This document shows, in pieces, positions 31,091 to 39,867 of a stretch of DNA of 64,000 nucleotides; position 1 is the first letter of the stretch; each line of letters starts with the position of its first letter. Below the pieces are notes generated by a model. The model was not told the DNA's origin. It worked only from the letters and a program-made list of their open reading frames with translations, and searched no databases. The stretch comes from Sulfurimonas sp. HSL-3221. Lineage in GTDB: Bacteria; Campylobacterota; Campylobacteria; Campylobacterales; Sulfurimonadaceae. The DNA is taken from NCBI RefSeq assembly GCF_021044585.1, contig NZ_CP087998.1, positions 1,736,001-1,800,000 on the forward strand. Reading direction: 5' to 3'. The position numbers and the translations under genes are program-made.

Positions 31091-32774
31091 AAAAATCGTT
31101 ATAGACCCCATTACCCGCATCGAGGGGCATCTGCGCATCGAAGTCGAAATCGACGAGAACAACACCGTCAAAGAGGCGTGGGCCTCCGGCCAGCTTTTCC
31201 GCGGCATCGAAACCATCCTCAAAGGGCGAGACCCCCGGGATGCCGGCCTCATTGCCCAACGCATCTGCGGGGTCTGTACCAATGTGCACTACCGCGCCTC
31301 CATCAGCGCCGTCGAAGACGCCTACGGCATCGCCCTGCCCCCCAATGCCGAGAGCATCCGCAACCTCGTCACCCTCGCGCTCTTTGTCCAGGACCACATC
31401 GTCCACTACTACCATCTGCACTCCCTCGACTACGTCGACGTCGTCAGCGCCATCTCCGCCGAGCCCGACAAGGCCGCAGAAGTGGCACAAACTTATCATC
31501 ATTACCCCTACCGTACTTCGACGGGGCATATGAGCGCCGTCAAGGAGAAGCTGACCTCTTTCGTCAACGCGGGACGACTGGGACTCTTCGCCAACGGTTA
31601 CTGGGGGCACAATGCCTACCGCTTCAGCCCCGAGCAGAACCTTATCCACATGAACCACTACCTCGAAGCCCTGCGGGTCCAGCGCGACCTCAGCCGGGCG
31701 GTGGCGATCTTCGCCGGCAAGACGCCCCACCCGCAGAACCTCGTTGTCGGCGGCGTCACCAGCGTTGCGGACATGCTCAATCCGCAGCGCCTCAACGACT
31801 TCATGTTCATCATCAAAGACGCCCGCGACTTCATTGAGCGCGCCTACCTCCCCGATATCAAGATGGCGCTCGAGGCCTACAGGGACGACATCAAAGCCGG
31901 CACGGGACGCGGCAGCGGCAACTTTATGGCCGTGGGCGGCTACCAGTTCGGACAGGAGCAGCAGCTCTTCGAAGGGGGAACCGTTTTCGGGCATGACTTC
32001 GGCAGCGTCGAACCCTTCGACGAGCAGTACATCACCGAAGAGGCGTCGCGCTCCTGGTACGCCGACGACGCCCCGGTTGCGCCCTACGACGGCAAGACCG
32101 AGCCCTTCTATACGAACCTCAACAAAGACGGCACGCTGAAGACGGAGGGCAAATACAGCTGGGTCAAGGCACCGCGCTACAAAGGCAAGCCCATGGAGGT
32201 GGGGCCGCTCGCCAGGATGATCATCGGCACCCTCAAGGGTTCCCCGGTCATCAAACCCTACATGGAGCAGTTCATGAAGGAGACGGACCTCGAGCTGATG
32301 GACTTTTCGACGACGCTGGGGCGCAACGCCGCCCGTGCCGTAGAGGCCAGGGTCTGCTGCGACTACCTCTTTGATTTCTGCAGCGACCTCATCGAGAACA
32401 TCAAGTACTACGACGAAGAGACCTGGACGAAGTACGACTTTGCCGCCCTGCCCAAAGCAGCACAGGGGCGCGGCATCTTCGAGGTGCCGCGAGGTGTGCT
32501 GGGCCACTTTATCCGCATCGACGACGCCAAGATCGCCAACTACCAGGCGGTGGTGCCGACGACCTGGAACGCTTCGCCCAAGGATGAAGGCGGTGTGCGC
32601 GGCCCCTACGAAGAGTCCCTGGTCGGCATTACCCTCGCCGACCCTTCCGCGCCGCTGGAAGTGCTGCGGGTCGTGCACAGTTTCGACCCCTGTCTCGCCT
32701 GTGCCGTGCACGTCATCAACGCCAAAGGCAGAGAGCTTTCGCACTACAAGATCGCCGCGGCGTGCACGCTTTAG
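31080..32774 (+). CDS. [NiFe]-hydrogenase large subunit (cytosolic, group-2-like)
   Basis: 564 residues. The N-terminal signature ITRIEGHLRIE is followed by RICGVC (about 61-66) and the C-terminal DPCLACAVH (about 537-545), giving four Cys ligands to NiFe. About 19 residues follow the His and would be removed by a maturation protease, which is not in this window, nor are hyp genes. It overlaps the upstream gene by 11 bases, so it pairs with that fusion small subunit. Group assignment is by overall look and lack of export signal, not by a tree. Confidence 0.95.
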   Translation: MATKKIVIDPITRIEGHLRIEVEIDENNTVKEAWASGQLFRGIETILKGRDPRDAGLIAQRICGVCTNVHYRASISAVEDAYGIALPPNAESIRNLVTLALFVQDHIVHYYHLHSLDYVDVVSAISAEPDKAAEVAQTYHHYPYRTSTGHMSAVKEKLTSFVNAGRLGLFANGYWGHNAYRFSPEQNLIHMNHYLEALRVQRDLSRAVAIFAGKTPHPQNLVVGGVTSVADMLNPQRLNDFMFIIKDARDFIERAYLPDIKMALEAYRDDIKAGTGRGSGNFMAVGGYQFGQEQQLFEGGTVFGHDFGSVEPFDEQYITEEASRSWYADDAPVAPYDGKTEPFYTNLNKDGTLKTEGKYSWVKAPRYKGKPMEVGPLARMIIGTLKGSPVIKPYMEQFMKETDLELMDFSTTLGRNAARAVEARVCCDYLFDFCSDLIENIKYYDEETWTKYDFAALPKAAQGRGIFEVPRGVLGHFIRIDDAKIANYQAVVPTTWNASPKDEGGVRGPYEESLVGITLADPSAPLEVLRVVHSFDPCLACAVHVINAKGRELSHYKIAAACTL

Positions 32775-32833
32775 GCCCCCTCTAACGCAGCAGACGTTAT
32801 ACTTCCGTCATCTATTCATTGAGGGGAATACGT

Positions 32834-33517
32834 ATGGAACTTTGCGTCGCGCTCGACCTGCCGAGCATGGAAGAAAACCTGGCACTGGTGGAGAAGATCA
32901 AGGCCTACCCGGTCTGGCTCAAAGTCGGGCTGCGCGCCTACATCCGCGACGGCGAACCTTTTCTCAAAGCGCTCAAAGCGATCAACCCGGACGCGAAGAT
33001 CTTCCTCGACCTCAAGCTCTACGACATCCCCAACACCATGGCCGACGCGGCCGAGTCCATCATGGGCCTGGGCGTTGACATGTTCAACGTACACGCCAGT
33101 GCCGGTAAACGTGCCATGCAGACCGTTATGGAGCGCCTCTCGACGTACGAGAAACGCCCCCTCGTCCTGGCCGTCACGGCACTGACCTCCTTCAGCGAAG
33201 AGGAGTTCGGCGACGTTTACAACGCCGGCATCGCCGCGACGGCAGACAAATTCGCCCAGGATGCGCACGAAGCGGGGCTCGACGGCGTCGTCTGCAGCGT
33301 TTTTGAAAGCGCCTCCATCAAAAAAATGACCAGCAGCAGGTTCATTACCCTGACGCCTGGCATCCGCCCCTTCGGCGAAGATGCGGGCGATCAGCAGCGT
33401 GTCGCCACGATCGAAGCGGCAGAGACGGAGAAGGTCGACTTCATCGTCGTCGGCCGCCCCATCTACAAGGCCGAAGACCCCGCCGCCGTCGTCGAAAAGA
33501 TCCTCGAGCGACTTTAA
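32834..33517 (+). CDS. pyrF: Orotidine 5'-phosphate decarboxylase
   Basis: 227 residues, full length. OMP decarboxylase makes UMP in the last step of pyrimidine synthesis. The catalytic block [10 protein letters not shown] is at about 60-69, with the phosphate-binding LTPGIRP near 174 and [12 protein letters not shown] near 204. GAGGGG lies before the ATG at 32834. It is 59 bases after the hydrogenase operon and may have its own promoter (TTATACTT near 32798). Confidence 0.96.
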   Translation: MELCVALDLPSMEENLALVEKIKAYPVWLKVGLRAYIRDGEPFLKALKAINPDAKIFLDLKLYDIPNTMADAAESIMGLGVDMFNVHASAGKRAMQTVMERLSTYEKRPLVLAVTALTSFSEEEFGDVYNAGIAATADKFAQDAHEAGLDGVVCSVFESASIKKMTSSRFITLTPGIRPFGEDAGDQQRVATIEAAETEKVDFIVVGRPIYKAEDPAAVVEKILERL

Positions 33518-33562
33518 GCGGCTCCGCCTTGCTTTTTAAGCGAAATATTATTTCCAGCTGAT

Positions 33563-33568
33563 TATAAT
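33563..33568 (+). promoter_or_regulatory. Predicted -10 box for tRNA-Ser/tRNA-Asn
   Basis: TATAAT lies 22 bases upstream of tRNA-Ser in an AT-rich gap. The two tRNAs are 12 bases apart and are likely one transcript. Confidence 0.5.
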
Positions 33569-33590
33569 CTCACTCTCATTTTTGAGACTT

Positions 33591-33679
33591 GGATAGGTGG
33601 GTGAGAGGCTGAAACCACACCCCTGCTAAGGGTGCGTACGTCCTGCGTACCGAGGGTTCGAATCCCTCCCTGTCCGCCA
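33591..33679 (+). tRNA. tRNA-Ser (GCU anticodon)
   Basis: Acceptor stem GGATAGG/CCTGTCC (with a G-U pair), anticodon loop CTGCTAA with GCT anticodon, a long variable arm (GTACGTCCTGCGTAC) typical of class II tRNAs, T-arm GAGGGTTCGAATCCCTC, encoded CCA. Confidence 0.96.
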
Positions 33680-33691
33680 CTTCTTAACGAT

Positions 33692-33766
33692 TCCGGATTA
33701 GCTCAGCGGTAGAGTAGGTGACTGTTAATCACTTGGTCACTGGTTCGAATCCAGTATCCGGAGCCA
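33692..33766 (+). tRNA. tRNA-Asn (GUU anticodon)
   Basis: Acceptor stem TCCGGAT/ATCCGGA, D-arm GCTCAGCGGTAGAGT, anticodon loop CTGTTAA (GTT), T-arm CTGGTTCGAATCCAG, encoded CCA. Its 3' end is the attachment site of the genomic island that follows. Confidence 0.97.
33749..33766 (+). repeat. attL of the tRNA-Asn island
   Basis: The last 18 bases of tRNA-Asn recur exactly at 44068-44085. The integrase gene begins its 3' end 30 bases away, the usual position for a tRNA-targeting tyrosine recombinase. Confidence 0.88.
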
Positions 33767-33796
33767 CTTCTTATAGAACCCCTAAATTACGATCTT

Positions 33797-34924
33797 TCAA
33801 GCACTCTTTGAAATTCTCGGTGCCATTACGGTGTCATTCAGTGCCACGCTTTTTTCAAGAAATGACGCTCTCTTTTTGCGTTTGCGATTAATGTAACGTG
33901 CATAATGCGACAGTGTCATTGTCGCGTCTTTGTGGCCAAGCATATTCGATACCCACAAGATATCTTCATTGTGCTCCAGCATCATTGTCGCGAATGAGTG
34001 ACGGGTATGATAGATCGGCCTATACTCCAATCTGCACTTTTTCAATGTCCGTTTCCAGTCTGTGTCGCGGATGCGTTTGATATCATAATAGTGTTCGCCA
34101 TCTCTGTTAAGAAAGACATAGCTGTCATTCTGTCCAGTTTGTTTGAACTGATCTTGTAGATACGGAATCAGCGTATCGATCATTTCGACTTGGCGAATAC
34201 TCTGAGCAGTTTTCGGTTCCGTCACTGTTCCCATCTTGATCGCACGCTTTACGCTAATAGAACCACGCAAAAAATCCACATCTTCCCATCTCAGCCCGAT
34301 CATTTCGCCGCTGCGCATTCCCGTGAAGAATGCCAATGCGTAGAAGTTGCGGAACTGGCCGGATGAGCCGTTCAAAATCAGATTGATTTCCTCAACGCTG
34401 AACGGGTTGATATCCGTCTTGTTCAGCTTTGGAGTACTGACCAAGGCCAATGGACTTTTCTCGATCAGCTCGTCTTTCATAGCATCTTTGAGAATACCGG
34501 AGAGAACCGCCCGGATATGGCGCACCCTTCTGGGGCTAAGCGTTTTCAGCAGATTGTTTTGCCATCTCTGGATATCGGAAGGTTTTATAGTGTCGATCTT
34601 CTTTTTTCCAAGGACGAGAGCGATATGCAATCTGTAGGCGTTTGCATACTCCGTCTGTGTGACAGCCCGTCTTGAGTTGCTGTGCATTTCAAAGGATGTG
34701 ACACTGAAGTCATTTAGTGTCGGTATACGCTTTTCAAAGAACTCGCCGCTATGCAGTTTCAGCATCAGCTGCGGAATGATTTTGGTTTTCGCAAGCTTGC
34801 GATTTTCGGGCGTATTGTCGAGTTTCAATGGTTTTCGATAGCGTTTTCCTCCATGGGAGAAATCGACCCACAAGCTCTCTCTCACGCCGTTTTTAGTTTT
34901 TGTCTTTTTGACATATAGTTTCAT
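33797..34924 (-). CDS. int: Tyrosine recombinase (phage-type integrase)
   Basis: 375 residues. It has an N-terminal AP2-like DNA-binding part (about 1-60), a SAM-like core-binding domain (about 65-160) and a catalytic domain with Arg in GMRSGEMIGLRWED (about 205), HTRHSFATMML (His and Arg, about 310), the His in NMLGHKDATMT (about 333) and the Tyr in LSHYARY (about 344). It should integrate and excise the island at the tRNA-Asn 3' end. The ATG has AAAGGAAA upstream. Confidence 0.95.
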   Translation of the reverse strand: MKLYVKKTKTKNGVRESLWVDFSHGGKRYRKPLKLDNTPENRKLAKTKIIPQLMLKLHSGEFFEKRIPTLNDFSVTSFEMHSNSRRAVTQTEYANAYRLHIALVLGKKKIDTIKPSDIQRWQNNLLKTLSPRRVRHIRAVLSGILKDAMKDELIEKSPLALVSTPKLNKTDINPFSVEEINLILNGSSGQFRNFYALAFFTGMRSGEMIGLRWEDVDFLRGSISVKRAIKMGTVTEPKTAQSIRQVEMIDTLIPYLQDQFKQTGQNDSYVFLNRDGEHYYDIKRIRDTDWKRTLKKCRLEYRPIYHTRHSFATMMLEHNEDILWVSNMLGHKDATMTLSHYARYINRKRKKRASFLEKSVALNDTVMAPRISKSA

Positions 34925-34990
34925 CAGTTTTTTCCTTTCGAAAAAACCGCTAAAACCGAATACGGGGTTTCCGAAGCAAGTATAGCATTT

Positions 34991-35326
34991 TCAAGAAGCA
35001 TCGGATTTCACTTCCGCGATGATTTCGCTGATAATACCGTCGATTTCTGCCGGACTTTCGTCTTCCTCAATACCCATTAGCCATCGGTCCAGTGCCACTG
35101 AATCAAATACGAGTTTTCTATATCTTTGGTGATAGTGGATACCCTCTTGCAAATCGCCGTTTTTGATCAATTTTCTAATAGTATCTGCCGAATAGCCCAT
35201 GTAATGCGCTGCTTCTTTCGAACTCAACCAGCGTTTTTGTTGTTTCGACTCAAGGAGATTTATCATGTGATCGAGTTTTTTTTCAATCAATGGTAGCCGT
35301 TCGAGCGATTCAAAGTCCACTTTCAT
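34991..35326 (-). CDS. HTH protein, excisionase/transcription regulator type
   Basis: 111 residues. A MerR/excisionase-like helix-turn-helix (HTH_17 type) lies at about 33-80 (WLSSKEAAHYMGYSADTIRKLIKNG). N-terminal about 28 residues are a helical, possibly dimerising segment. It overlaps the relaxase stop (ATGA) and precedes the integrase by 66 bases, which fits a recombination directionality factor or a regulator of island genes. Confidence 0.82.
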   Translation of the reverse strand: MKVDFESLERLPLIEKKLDHMINLLESKQQKRWLSSKEAAHYMGYSADTIRKLIKNGDLQEGIHYHQRYRKLVFDSVALDRWLMGIEEDESPAEIDGIISEIIAEVKSDAS

Positions 35327-36666
35327 CTAGTCCCTCCTCCAACTGTTCCACCGCCTCGCCCTTTCTGGCTTTTTTCTATGATGTCACCAACGATTTGAGC
35401 TGCTTCGTCAATCCTTCGAGCTGTTTCTGCAAGCTCCCTACCTGCTTGTTTAAGTCCTCTATCTGCACGTTCAACAATTGCAGATCGGCGCTCTCGCTTA
35501 GCTCCGAAAGTTTGCTCAAACAATGATTTTCTTGAGTTTTTAAACTCTTCAAAGCGACTTGTTCGATCTCGTCGAGTTTTTGCCGATACGCCTCTTTCTC
35601 CTCTCGCTCGTTTTCGAGCTGGTCCATCAACGACTGGATCAATGTACTTTTCTTGTTCATCTACTGCTCCTGTTGGGTTGTCGGGTATTGAACTGTCTCG
35701 TTTTTCGGTGCATGAACGACGGAGAGGAAGAGCCACATCGTCCCTGCTCCGATGAGTATTCCCGACAGAAGTGTCAACACCGGACGGCAGCTGATTTTTT
35801 GAATATCTTTGCGTATGATAGAGAGCTTTTTGTTGATTGAGCCGTTCCAGCTTTTGTGATAGTTTCTCAATTCCCGCTTCACGATTGTTTCGGTTTCGCT
35901 GATAATCCTTGACTCTTCTTTTTGCTTCCTTTTCAAGGCCGCTAACGCTTGTGAATGATTCATTGAATATGCCTCCTTTAAATCGTTTGGCTTTTTTCCA
36001 GTCTGACGCTTGAATGGAAATGTAGTTTTTCCCGATTCGGGGCACTGCGTATCCAGCTGATTTGAGCGCGTCGATCAGTTCATTGCGGTTGTTGATCACA
36101 CCATCTTCCACCAGTTCGTAGAGAGTTTCGACCAATTCATCCTTGGAAACATCTATAAGGCGTTTATCAGAGGGATTGTAGGCATAGCTATGGCTGCGCT
36201 CTTTATCGGGATCGTTCGGATCGCTGAGACCGTATTGAAGGTTCACCAGTTCTTTAAAGGTATCGACGCGCGTCAGGTCCACTTTATGCCAGAATGGGTT
36301 GAAAGCTTTCTGGCTTCCCAAATGAATCCGAGGGATGATGAAGTGCAACTCCACTCTTTCTTTATCCCGATGCTCGACCCATAAGATGTTACGGTCACCG
36401 TCCTCAATCCCACTGAATATAGTTTGTTCAAATCCGTCCATGATTGATTCTGCAACATTGGGATCGATTTCTGATTCCTCGAACGAGAGAACGCCGCTCT
36501 TATACTTCTGTTTAAACGGAACCGATCGGATGATATCCAGGGTAAGACCGCTGTTACCACGGACGACCCGTTTGGGTTCATTGGTACTGTCTTTGAGCAA
36601 ATACTCCATAGCTGCGGTTCCGTCGCCTATACCGTGAGGGAAGAATTTAATCAGCATACTGTCCAC
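35323..36666 (-). CDS. Relaxase (MobA/MbeA-like, MOBP-type)
   Basis: 447 residues. The relaxase domain occupies about 1-260; the His-containing motif WVEHRDKERVELHFIIPR (about 97-114) is the metal-binding motif of this branch, and GDGTAAMEYLL near residue 13 is family-typical. The C-terminal half is charged and low-complexity, and its DNA also encodes two other proteins in another frame. It is expected to nick oriT and lead strand transfer. It overlaps MobC upstream by 20 bases. Confidence 0.88.
   Translation of the reverse strand: MDSMLIKFFPHGIGDGTAAMEYLLKDSTNEPKRVVRGNSGLTLDIIRSVPFKQKYKSGVLSFEESEIDPNVAESIMDGFEQTIFSGIEDGDRNILWVEHRDKERVELHFIIPRIHLGSQKAFNPFWHKVDLTRVDTFKELVNLQYGLSDPNDPDKERSHSYAYNPSDKRLIDVSKDELVETLYELVEDGVINNRNELIDALKSAGYAVPRIGKNYISIQASDWKKAKRFKGGIFNESFTSVSGLEKEAKRRVKDYQRNRNNREAGIEKLSQKLERLNQQKALYHTQRYSKNQLPSGVDTSVGNTHRSRDDVALPLRRSCTEKRDSSIPDNPTGAVDEQEKYIDPVVDGPARKRARGERGVSAKTRRDRTSRFEEFKNSRKSLFEQTFGAKRERRSAIVERADRGLKQAGRELAETARRIDEAAQIVGDIIEKSQKGRGGGTVGGGTR
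35376..35660 (-). CDS. Nested coiled-coil mob protein (MbeD-like), inside relaxase gene
   Basis: 94 residues, read in a different frame from the relaxase and wholly inside it. It is a heptad-rich coiled coil (LIQSLMDQLENEREEKEAYRQK at the start and LNKQVGSLQKQLEGLTKQLKSL at the end) resembling ColE1 MbeD in composition and position. AGGAG lies 6 bases before the ATG, overlapping the end of the preceding nested gene. In ColE1, mbeB and mbeD are also nested in mbeA. Confidence 0.72.
   Translation of the reverse strand: MNKKSTLIQSLMDQLENEREEKEAYRQKLDEIEQVALKSLKTQENHCLSKLSELSESADLQLLNVQIEDLNKQVGSLQKQLEGLTKQLKSLVTS
35661..35963 (-). CDS. Nested membrane mob protein (MobB/MbeB-like), inside relaxase gene
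   Basis: 100 residues in a frame different from the relaxase. An N-terminal basic helical part is followed by one strong transmembrane helix at about 60-82 (VLTLLSGILIGAGTMWLFL). RSF1010 MobB is likewise nested in mobA and has a membrane segment. An excellent ribosome site, AAAGGAGG, lies 8 bases before the ATG; the stop is adjacent to the next nested gene's start. Confidence 0.72.
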   Translation of the reverse strand: MNHSQALAALKRKQKEESRIISETETIVKRELRNYHKSWNGSINKKLSIIRKDIQKISCRPVLTLLSGILIGAGTMWLFLSVVHAPKNETVQYPTTQQEQ

Positions 36667-36958
36667 TCAGTGCCACAAGGTCGTCTTCGATTTCCGCAAG
36701 GCCGGAAAGAACGGCAATATCGACAGGATTACCGAAATTCAGGTGACGAGCAATTTGATTGAGGTTATTGCCAATCGCGTTTAGCTCGCGAAGAAGCGGA
36801 AGCGGGACGTTCTTTTTATCGCACGGATCGATTTGGGCACTGTCTATCGCGGCGCGGATCAAAGCGCTGATCCGCATTTCAGCCTCGGCCGCCTTGCGGA
36901 TCAGCTCATCATGTTCTTTTTCGGAAAGTCGGATCGTGATGCGTTTGCTCTTTCCCAT
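36647..36958 (-). CDS. MobC-like relaxosome protein
   Basis: 103 residues. The N-terminus is a ribbon-helix-helix (SKRITIRLSEKEHDELIRKAAEAEM) and the C-terminal part has the MobC block LLRELNAIGNNLNQIARHLN (about 62-81). It binds oriT and assists the relaxase. I chose the ATG at 36958 because GGAG is upstream; the frame extends further to 37006 without support. Confidence 0.9.
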   Translation of the reverse strand: MGKSKRITIRLSEKEHDELIRKAAEAEMRISALIRAAIDSAQIDPCDKKNVPLPLLRELNAIGNNLNQIARHLNFGNPVDIAVLSGLAEIEDDLVALSGQYAD

Positions 36959-37017
36959 GAAACACTCCGTAATGCGTTTCAAGGAATTATAGAAATGTGG
37001 AGACATTTTTTGAGAAG

Positions 37018-37170
37018 AAATGCAAATTTTTTGAAATTTGCGTAGTTTTTAGAGGGTCTTAGGGAGTCTTCTCCCTAACCACAGCACATTAGGCAGAGAA
37101 AAACGAAGGTTTTTGTCTGACAATGTGTCTGCTGGCTGATGCATACCGGCTCGGTAGCTTCTCTCTAAAT
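37018..37170. promoter_or_regulatory. Probable oriT region
   Basis: Upstream of the mob genes are two perfect inverted repeats: GCAAATTT/AAATTTGC (37022-37041) and TTAGGGAG/CTCCCTAA (37059-37078, 4-base loop). Read on the minus strand, the second hairpin is followed by TAAGACCCTCT, loosely like the hairpin plus TAAGTGCGCCCT at the RSF1010 nic site. Position and structure fit an oriT; the nick base is not known. Confidence 0.5.
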
Positions 37171-37254
37171 GTGAATCTCTGGTATTTTTGACCTTATCTA
37201 ATCTAATAGAAATGTAGAAAGTTCTTCATTCGTCCTAAAAAAGATCAAGGTCGT

Positions 37255-37884
37255 TTATTCAAGACAAAGAGCTTCCCCCAGATAACTGTTCCCCATTTTT
37301 TTCAGGTCATCTTTGTAAGTGCCATCACACTCTTCTCCCATTGTATTGGAATGCCCGCATACTTTTTTTCGAATGATGGCTTCACTTTTCCCCATGAGCT
37401 CTTTGGCATCGGCATCATTCACCATGCGAGCCACCCCTTCAAGCCCATCTGACGGCATGGGAAGGTCGCAATAGTAGTCTTTTGCCGTGTTGCTCCCCCA
37501 GTAAGCAAACCCAAGGGAAAGGTAAAACTCCAGTGACTGGGGAACACAGGTGCAGCGAAATCGCCGGACGTGTTTTGTCAGCGCATGCTCGAATACGTCA
37601 CTAAGCAATTGTCTGGCGTATCCGTGCCGTTGCAATGGTTTTGGCGTAAAAAGGTTATGGATGGTAAGATAGTCACCATAACAGTCTATTTTATAGAAGA
37701 TGTAACAGAGGTGATTCGCCTGCGTGTCAGACAGCACCATACAGCCGTCATATTTCCAGCTGAAATGACGATCCCACCAGCGAAGGGATTGTTCGGCGAA
37801 TCCGAGGCTTTTCGGATCCGTGATCGTTGCGATTGACGCGAGATAGGCATCTCTGTCAAGGTGCACCAGTTGATAGATGGACAT
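37255..37884 (-). CDS. GNAT-type acetyltransferase
   Basis: 209 residues. The acetyl-CoA motif is LFTPKPLQRHGYARQLLSDVF (about 92-112) and the C-terminal strand LEFYLSLGFAYWG is typical. The last 70 residues are Cys-containing and not recognised. I chose the ATG at 37884 because of AAAGGAAAAG upstream; the longer frame to 38052 lacks support. Substrate unknown; this is island cargo. Confidence 0.82.
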   Translation of the reverse strand: MSIYQLVHLDRDAYLASIATITDPKSLGFAEQSLRWWDRHFSWKYDGCMVLSDTQANHLCYIFYKIDCYGDYLTIHNLFTPKPLQRHGYARQLLSDVFEHALTKHVRRFRCTCVPQSLEFYLSLGFAYWGSNTAKDYYCDLPMPSDGLEGVARMVNDADAKELMGKSEAIIRKKVCGHSNTMGEECDGTYKDDLKKMGNSYLGEALCLE

Positions 37885-38052
37885 ACTTTTCCTTTTTCGT
37901 GCACAATGGACACAGGAAAAGGACAATGGCCCCTCAAATGAATGCAGAGTGAAAGATCTGTTAAGTATAATATCCAATGAATCATCCAGAACCTGTTCAC
38001 TGTTCAAATAAGCATCACAGACGCACGAGCAGATCACAAATCGACAAGACAA

Positions 38053-38288
38053 AACTGAATATCTTTGATATTGATATTGTCAACTCAATCAAAAAGAAAA
38101 TGTAAACACCGTAGAAATATAGTATAATGTCATACTTTCAGCGCACCTCGGTCTGCGACTGACTCCGTTTCTGTTATCCTTCGATTGCTTTCCGCTCTCT
38201 TTTGATCGCCTTAACTAAATTATCATCATTCAGCCTAGACCGGCGCTTGTTTTCGGACTTTCGGTAGGCTCAATCAAAAAGAAGACAC
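38053..38288 (+). promoter_or_regulatory. Promoter and long leader of helicase gene
   Basis: TATAAT at 38123-38128 would start a transcript with a 5' leader of about 150 bases before the helicase start at 38289. The leader ends with AAAGAAGACAC before the ATG. A long leader is common for cold-shock RNA helicases; the regulatory role is inferred. Confidence 0.45.
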
Positions 38289-39617
38289 ATGTCATTCACA
38301 ACACTTGGCCTATCAGAGCCGATTTTACGCGCTGTTGCCGAAACCGGTTACACACAGCCCACACCCATTCAACAAAAAGCCATCCCGGTTGTCCTTTCAG
38401 GCAAAGATATCCTCGCCGGAGCCCAAACCGGAACCGGCAAGACGGCAGGGTTCACCCTGCCGATGCTGCAACTGCTAAGCACAAAAGCTACCTCCAGAGG
38501 CAAACGCAGCGTCCGTGCACTGGTGCTGACACCGACACGCGAACTTGCCGCCCAGGTGGGAGAAAGCGTGAAAACCTACGGGAAATTCCTCCCGCTGCGT
38601 TCCACGATTATTTTCGGCGGGGTGAACATCAATCCCCAGACGAATGCACTTCGCAGCGGCGTCGATATCGTCGTTGCAACACCCGGGCGGCTGCTCGACC
38701 ATGCGAATCAGAAGAACATCGACCTTTCAAAGGTAGAAATGCTTATCCTCGACGAAGCGGACCGCATGCTCGATATGGGCTTTATCCACGATATCAAGAA
38801 GATCTTCAAAATGCTGCCACAGAAGCGTCAGAACCTGCTCTTTTCAGCAACCTTCTCCAAAGAGATCCAGACCCTGGCCGATTCACTGCTGAACAAACCC
38901 GAACTCATTGAAGTTGCCCAGCGGAATAAGACCTCCGATCGTGTTCAACAGACGGTGCATCTTATCAGGCAGGATCAAAAACGAGCTGTGCTCTCGGCAT
39001 TGATCAAAAACAACAACTGGGCACAGGTACTGGTCTTCACCCGCACCAAACACGGAGCGAACCGCCTCTCAAAACAGCTGATCGATGACGGCATCGCGGC
39101 GGAGGCGATCCACGGCAACAAGAGCCAGAGCGCCCGCACCAAAGCACTGAAGGCGTTCAAAGAAGGCAAGGTCCGCATTCTGGTCGCCACCGATATCGCC
39201 GCACGCGGTCTGGATATCGACCAGTTACCGCATGTCGTCAATTTCGAATTGCCGAATGTCCCGGAGGATTATGTCCATCGTATCGGCCGGACCGGACGTG
39301 CCGGCAATGAAGGCGAAGCCGTCTCACTGGTCTGCCCCGAAGAGATGGCTTTTTTGAAAAGCATCGAAAAGCTCATCAAGGCAGAGATCAAACGCAAGGA
39401 TGTCGAAGGTTTCAACATACCGGTGTTCAAAAAACGCGAAGCTTCATCAAATCCATCTTTGAAACGTTCTGAAGTCAAAGTACAGGCTGAAATGAACAAG
39501 CCACGCAAACACCCTGAGCAGAAGTCCCAGCGCGGACATCACAAGCAAAGGCGCAAGCCCTCCAACAAAACGCACATGTCTTCATACATCGGACAGATGC
39601 AGGCGGAGGTGCGCTGA
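38289..39617 (+). CDS. DEAD-box RNA helicase (RhlE-like)
   Basis: 442 residues. Motifs in order: Q-motif ([13 protein letters not shown]), [11 protein letters not shown] (I), PTRELAAQV (Ia), [11 protein letters not shown] (II), SATFS (III), [14 protein letters not shown] (IV), DIAARGLDI (V) and [10 protein letters not shown] (VI), then a basic tail (about 375-442) for RNA binding. It unwinds structured RNA, often in cold growth or ribosome assembly. It is coupled to the next small gene by TGATG. Confidence 0.96.
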   Translation: MSFTTLGLSEPILRAVAETGYTQPTPIQQKAIPVVLSGKDILAGAQTGTGKTAGFTLPMLQLLSTKATSRGKRSVRALVLTPTRELAAQVGESVKTYGKFLPLRSTIIFGGVNINPQTNALRSGVDIVVATPGRLLDHANQKNIDLSKVEMLILDEADRMLDMGFIHDIKKIFKMLPQKRQNLLFSATFSKEIQTLADSLLNKPELIEVAQRNKTSDRVQQTVHLIRQDQKRAVLSALIKNNNWAQVLVFTRTKHGANRLSKQLIDDGIAAEAIHGNKSQSARTKALKAFKEGKVRILVATDIAARGLDIDQLPHVVNFELPNVPEDYVHRIGRTGRAGNEGEAVSLVCPEEMAFLKSIEKLIKAEIKRKDVEGFNIPVFKKREASSNPSLKRSEVKVQAEMNKPRKHPEQKSQRGHHKQRRKPSNKTHMSSYIGQMQAEVR

Positions 39618-39808
39618 TGGGACGCAGTACACAGACGTTTGAAAAACGCCGCAGGGAAATTGAAAAACAACAGAAAAAAGAGGCGAAGCGCCTGAAGAAA
39701 GAAGCGAAGAAAAATGGCGAATATGAGCCATTACCGGAAGTGTACATTGCGGAAGAGGAGACAAACCCGACTGATGTAAAAATGTCGGAGACAGAATCCG
39801 GTTCATAG
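39617..39808 (+). CDS. Small basic protein coupled to helicase
   Basis: 63 residues, Lys/Glu-rich single helix (FEKRRREIEKQQKKEAKRLKKEAKK) with an acidic tail. The start overlaps the helicase stop by one base, so it is translationally coupled. It may help RNA binding of the helicase. No family assigned. Confidence 0.8.
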   Translation: MGRSTQTFEKRRREIEKQQKKEAKRLKKEAKKNGEYEPLPEVYIAEEETNPTDVKMSETESGS

Positions 39809-39867
39809 CAGTTAATCAGGTAAATCGTTTCCTAGTCGCTTGAAAACATCCGACTTTTTCCCTATGA

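Noticed and set aside
30954-32744. 596-codon minus-strand frame opposite the hydrogenase large subunit
   Set aside because: Shadow; no recognisable domains and the real gene is certain.
38053-38288. Extra small gene upstream of the island helicase
   Set aside because: No frame with a ribosome site; the region better fits a promoter and long leader.
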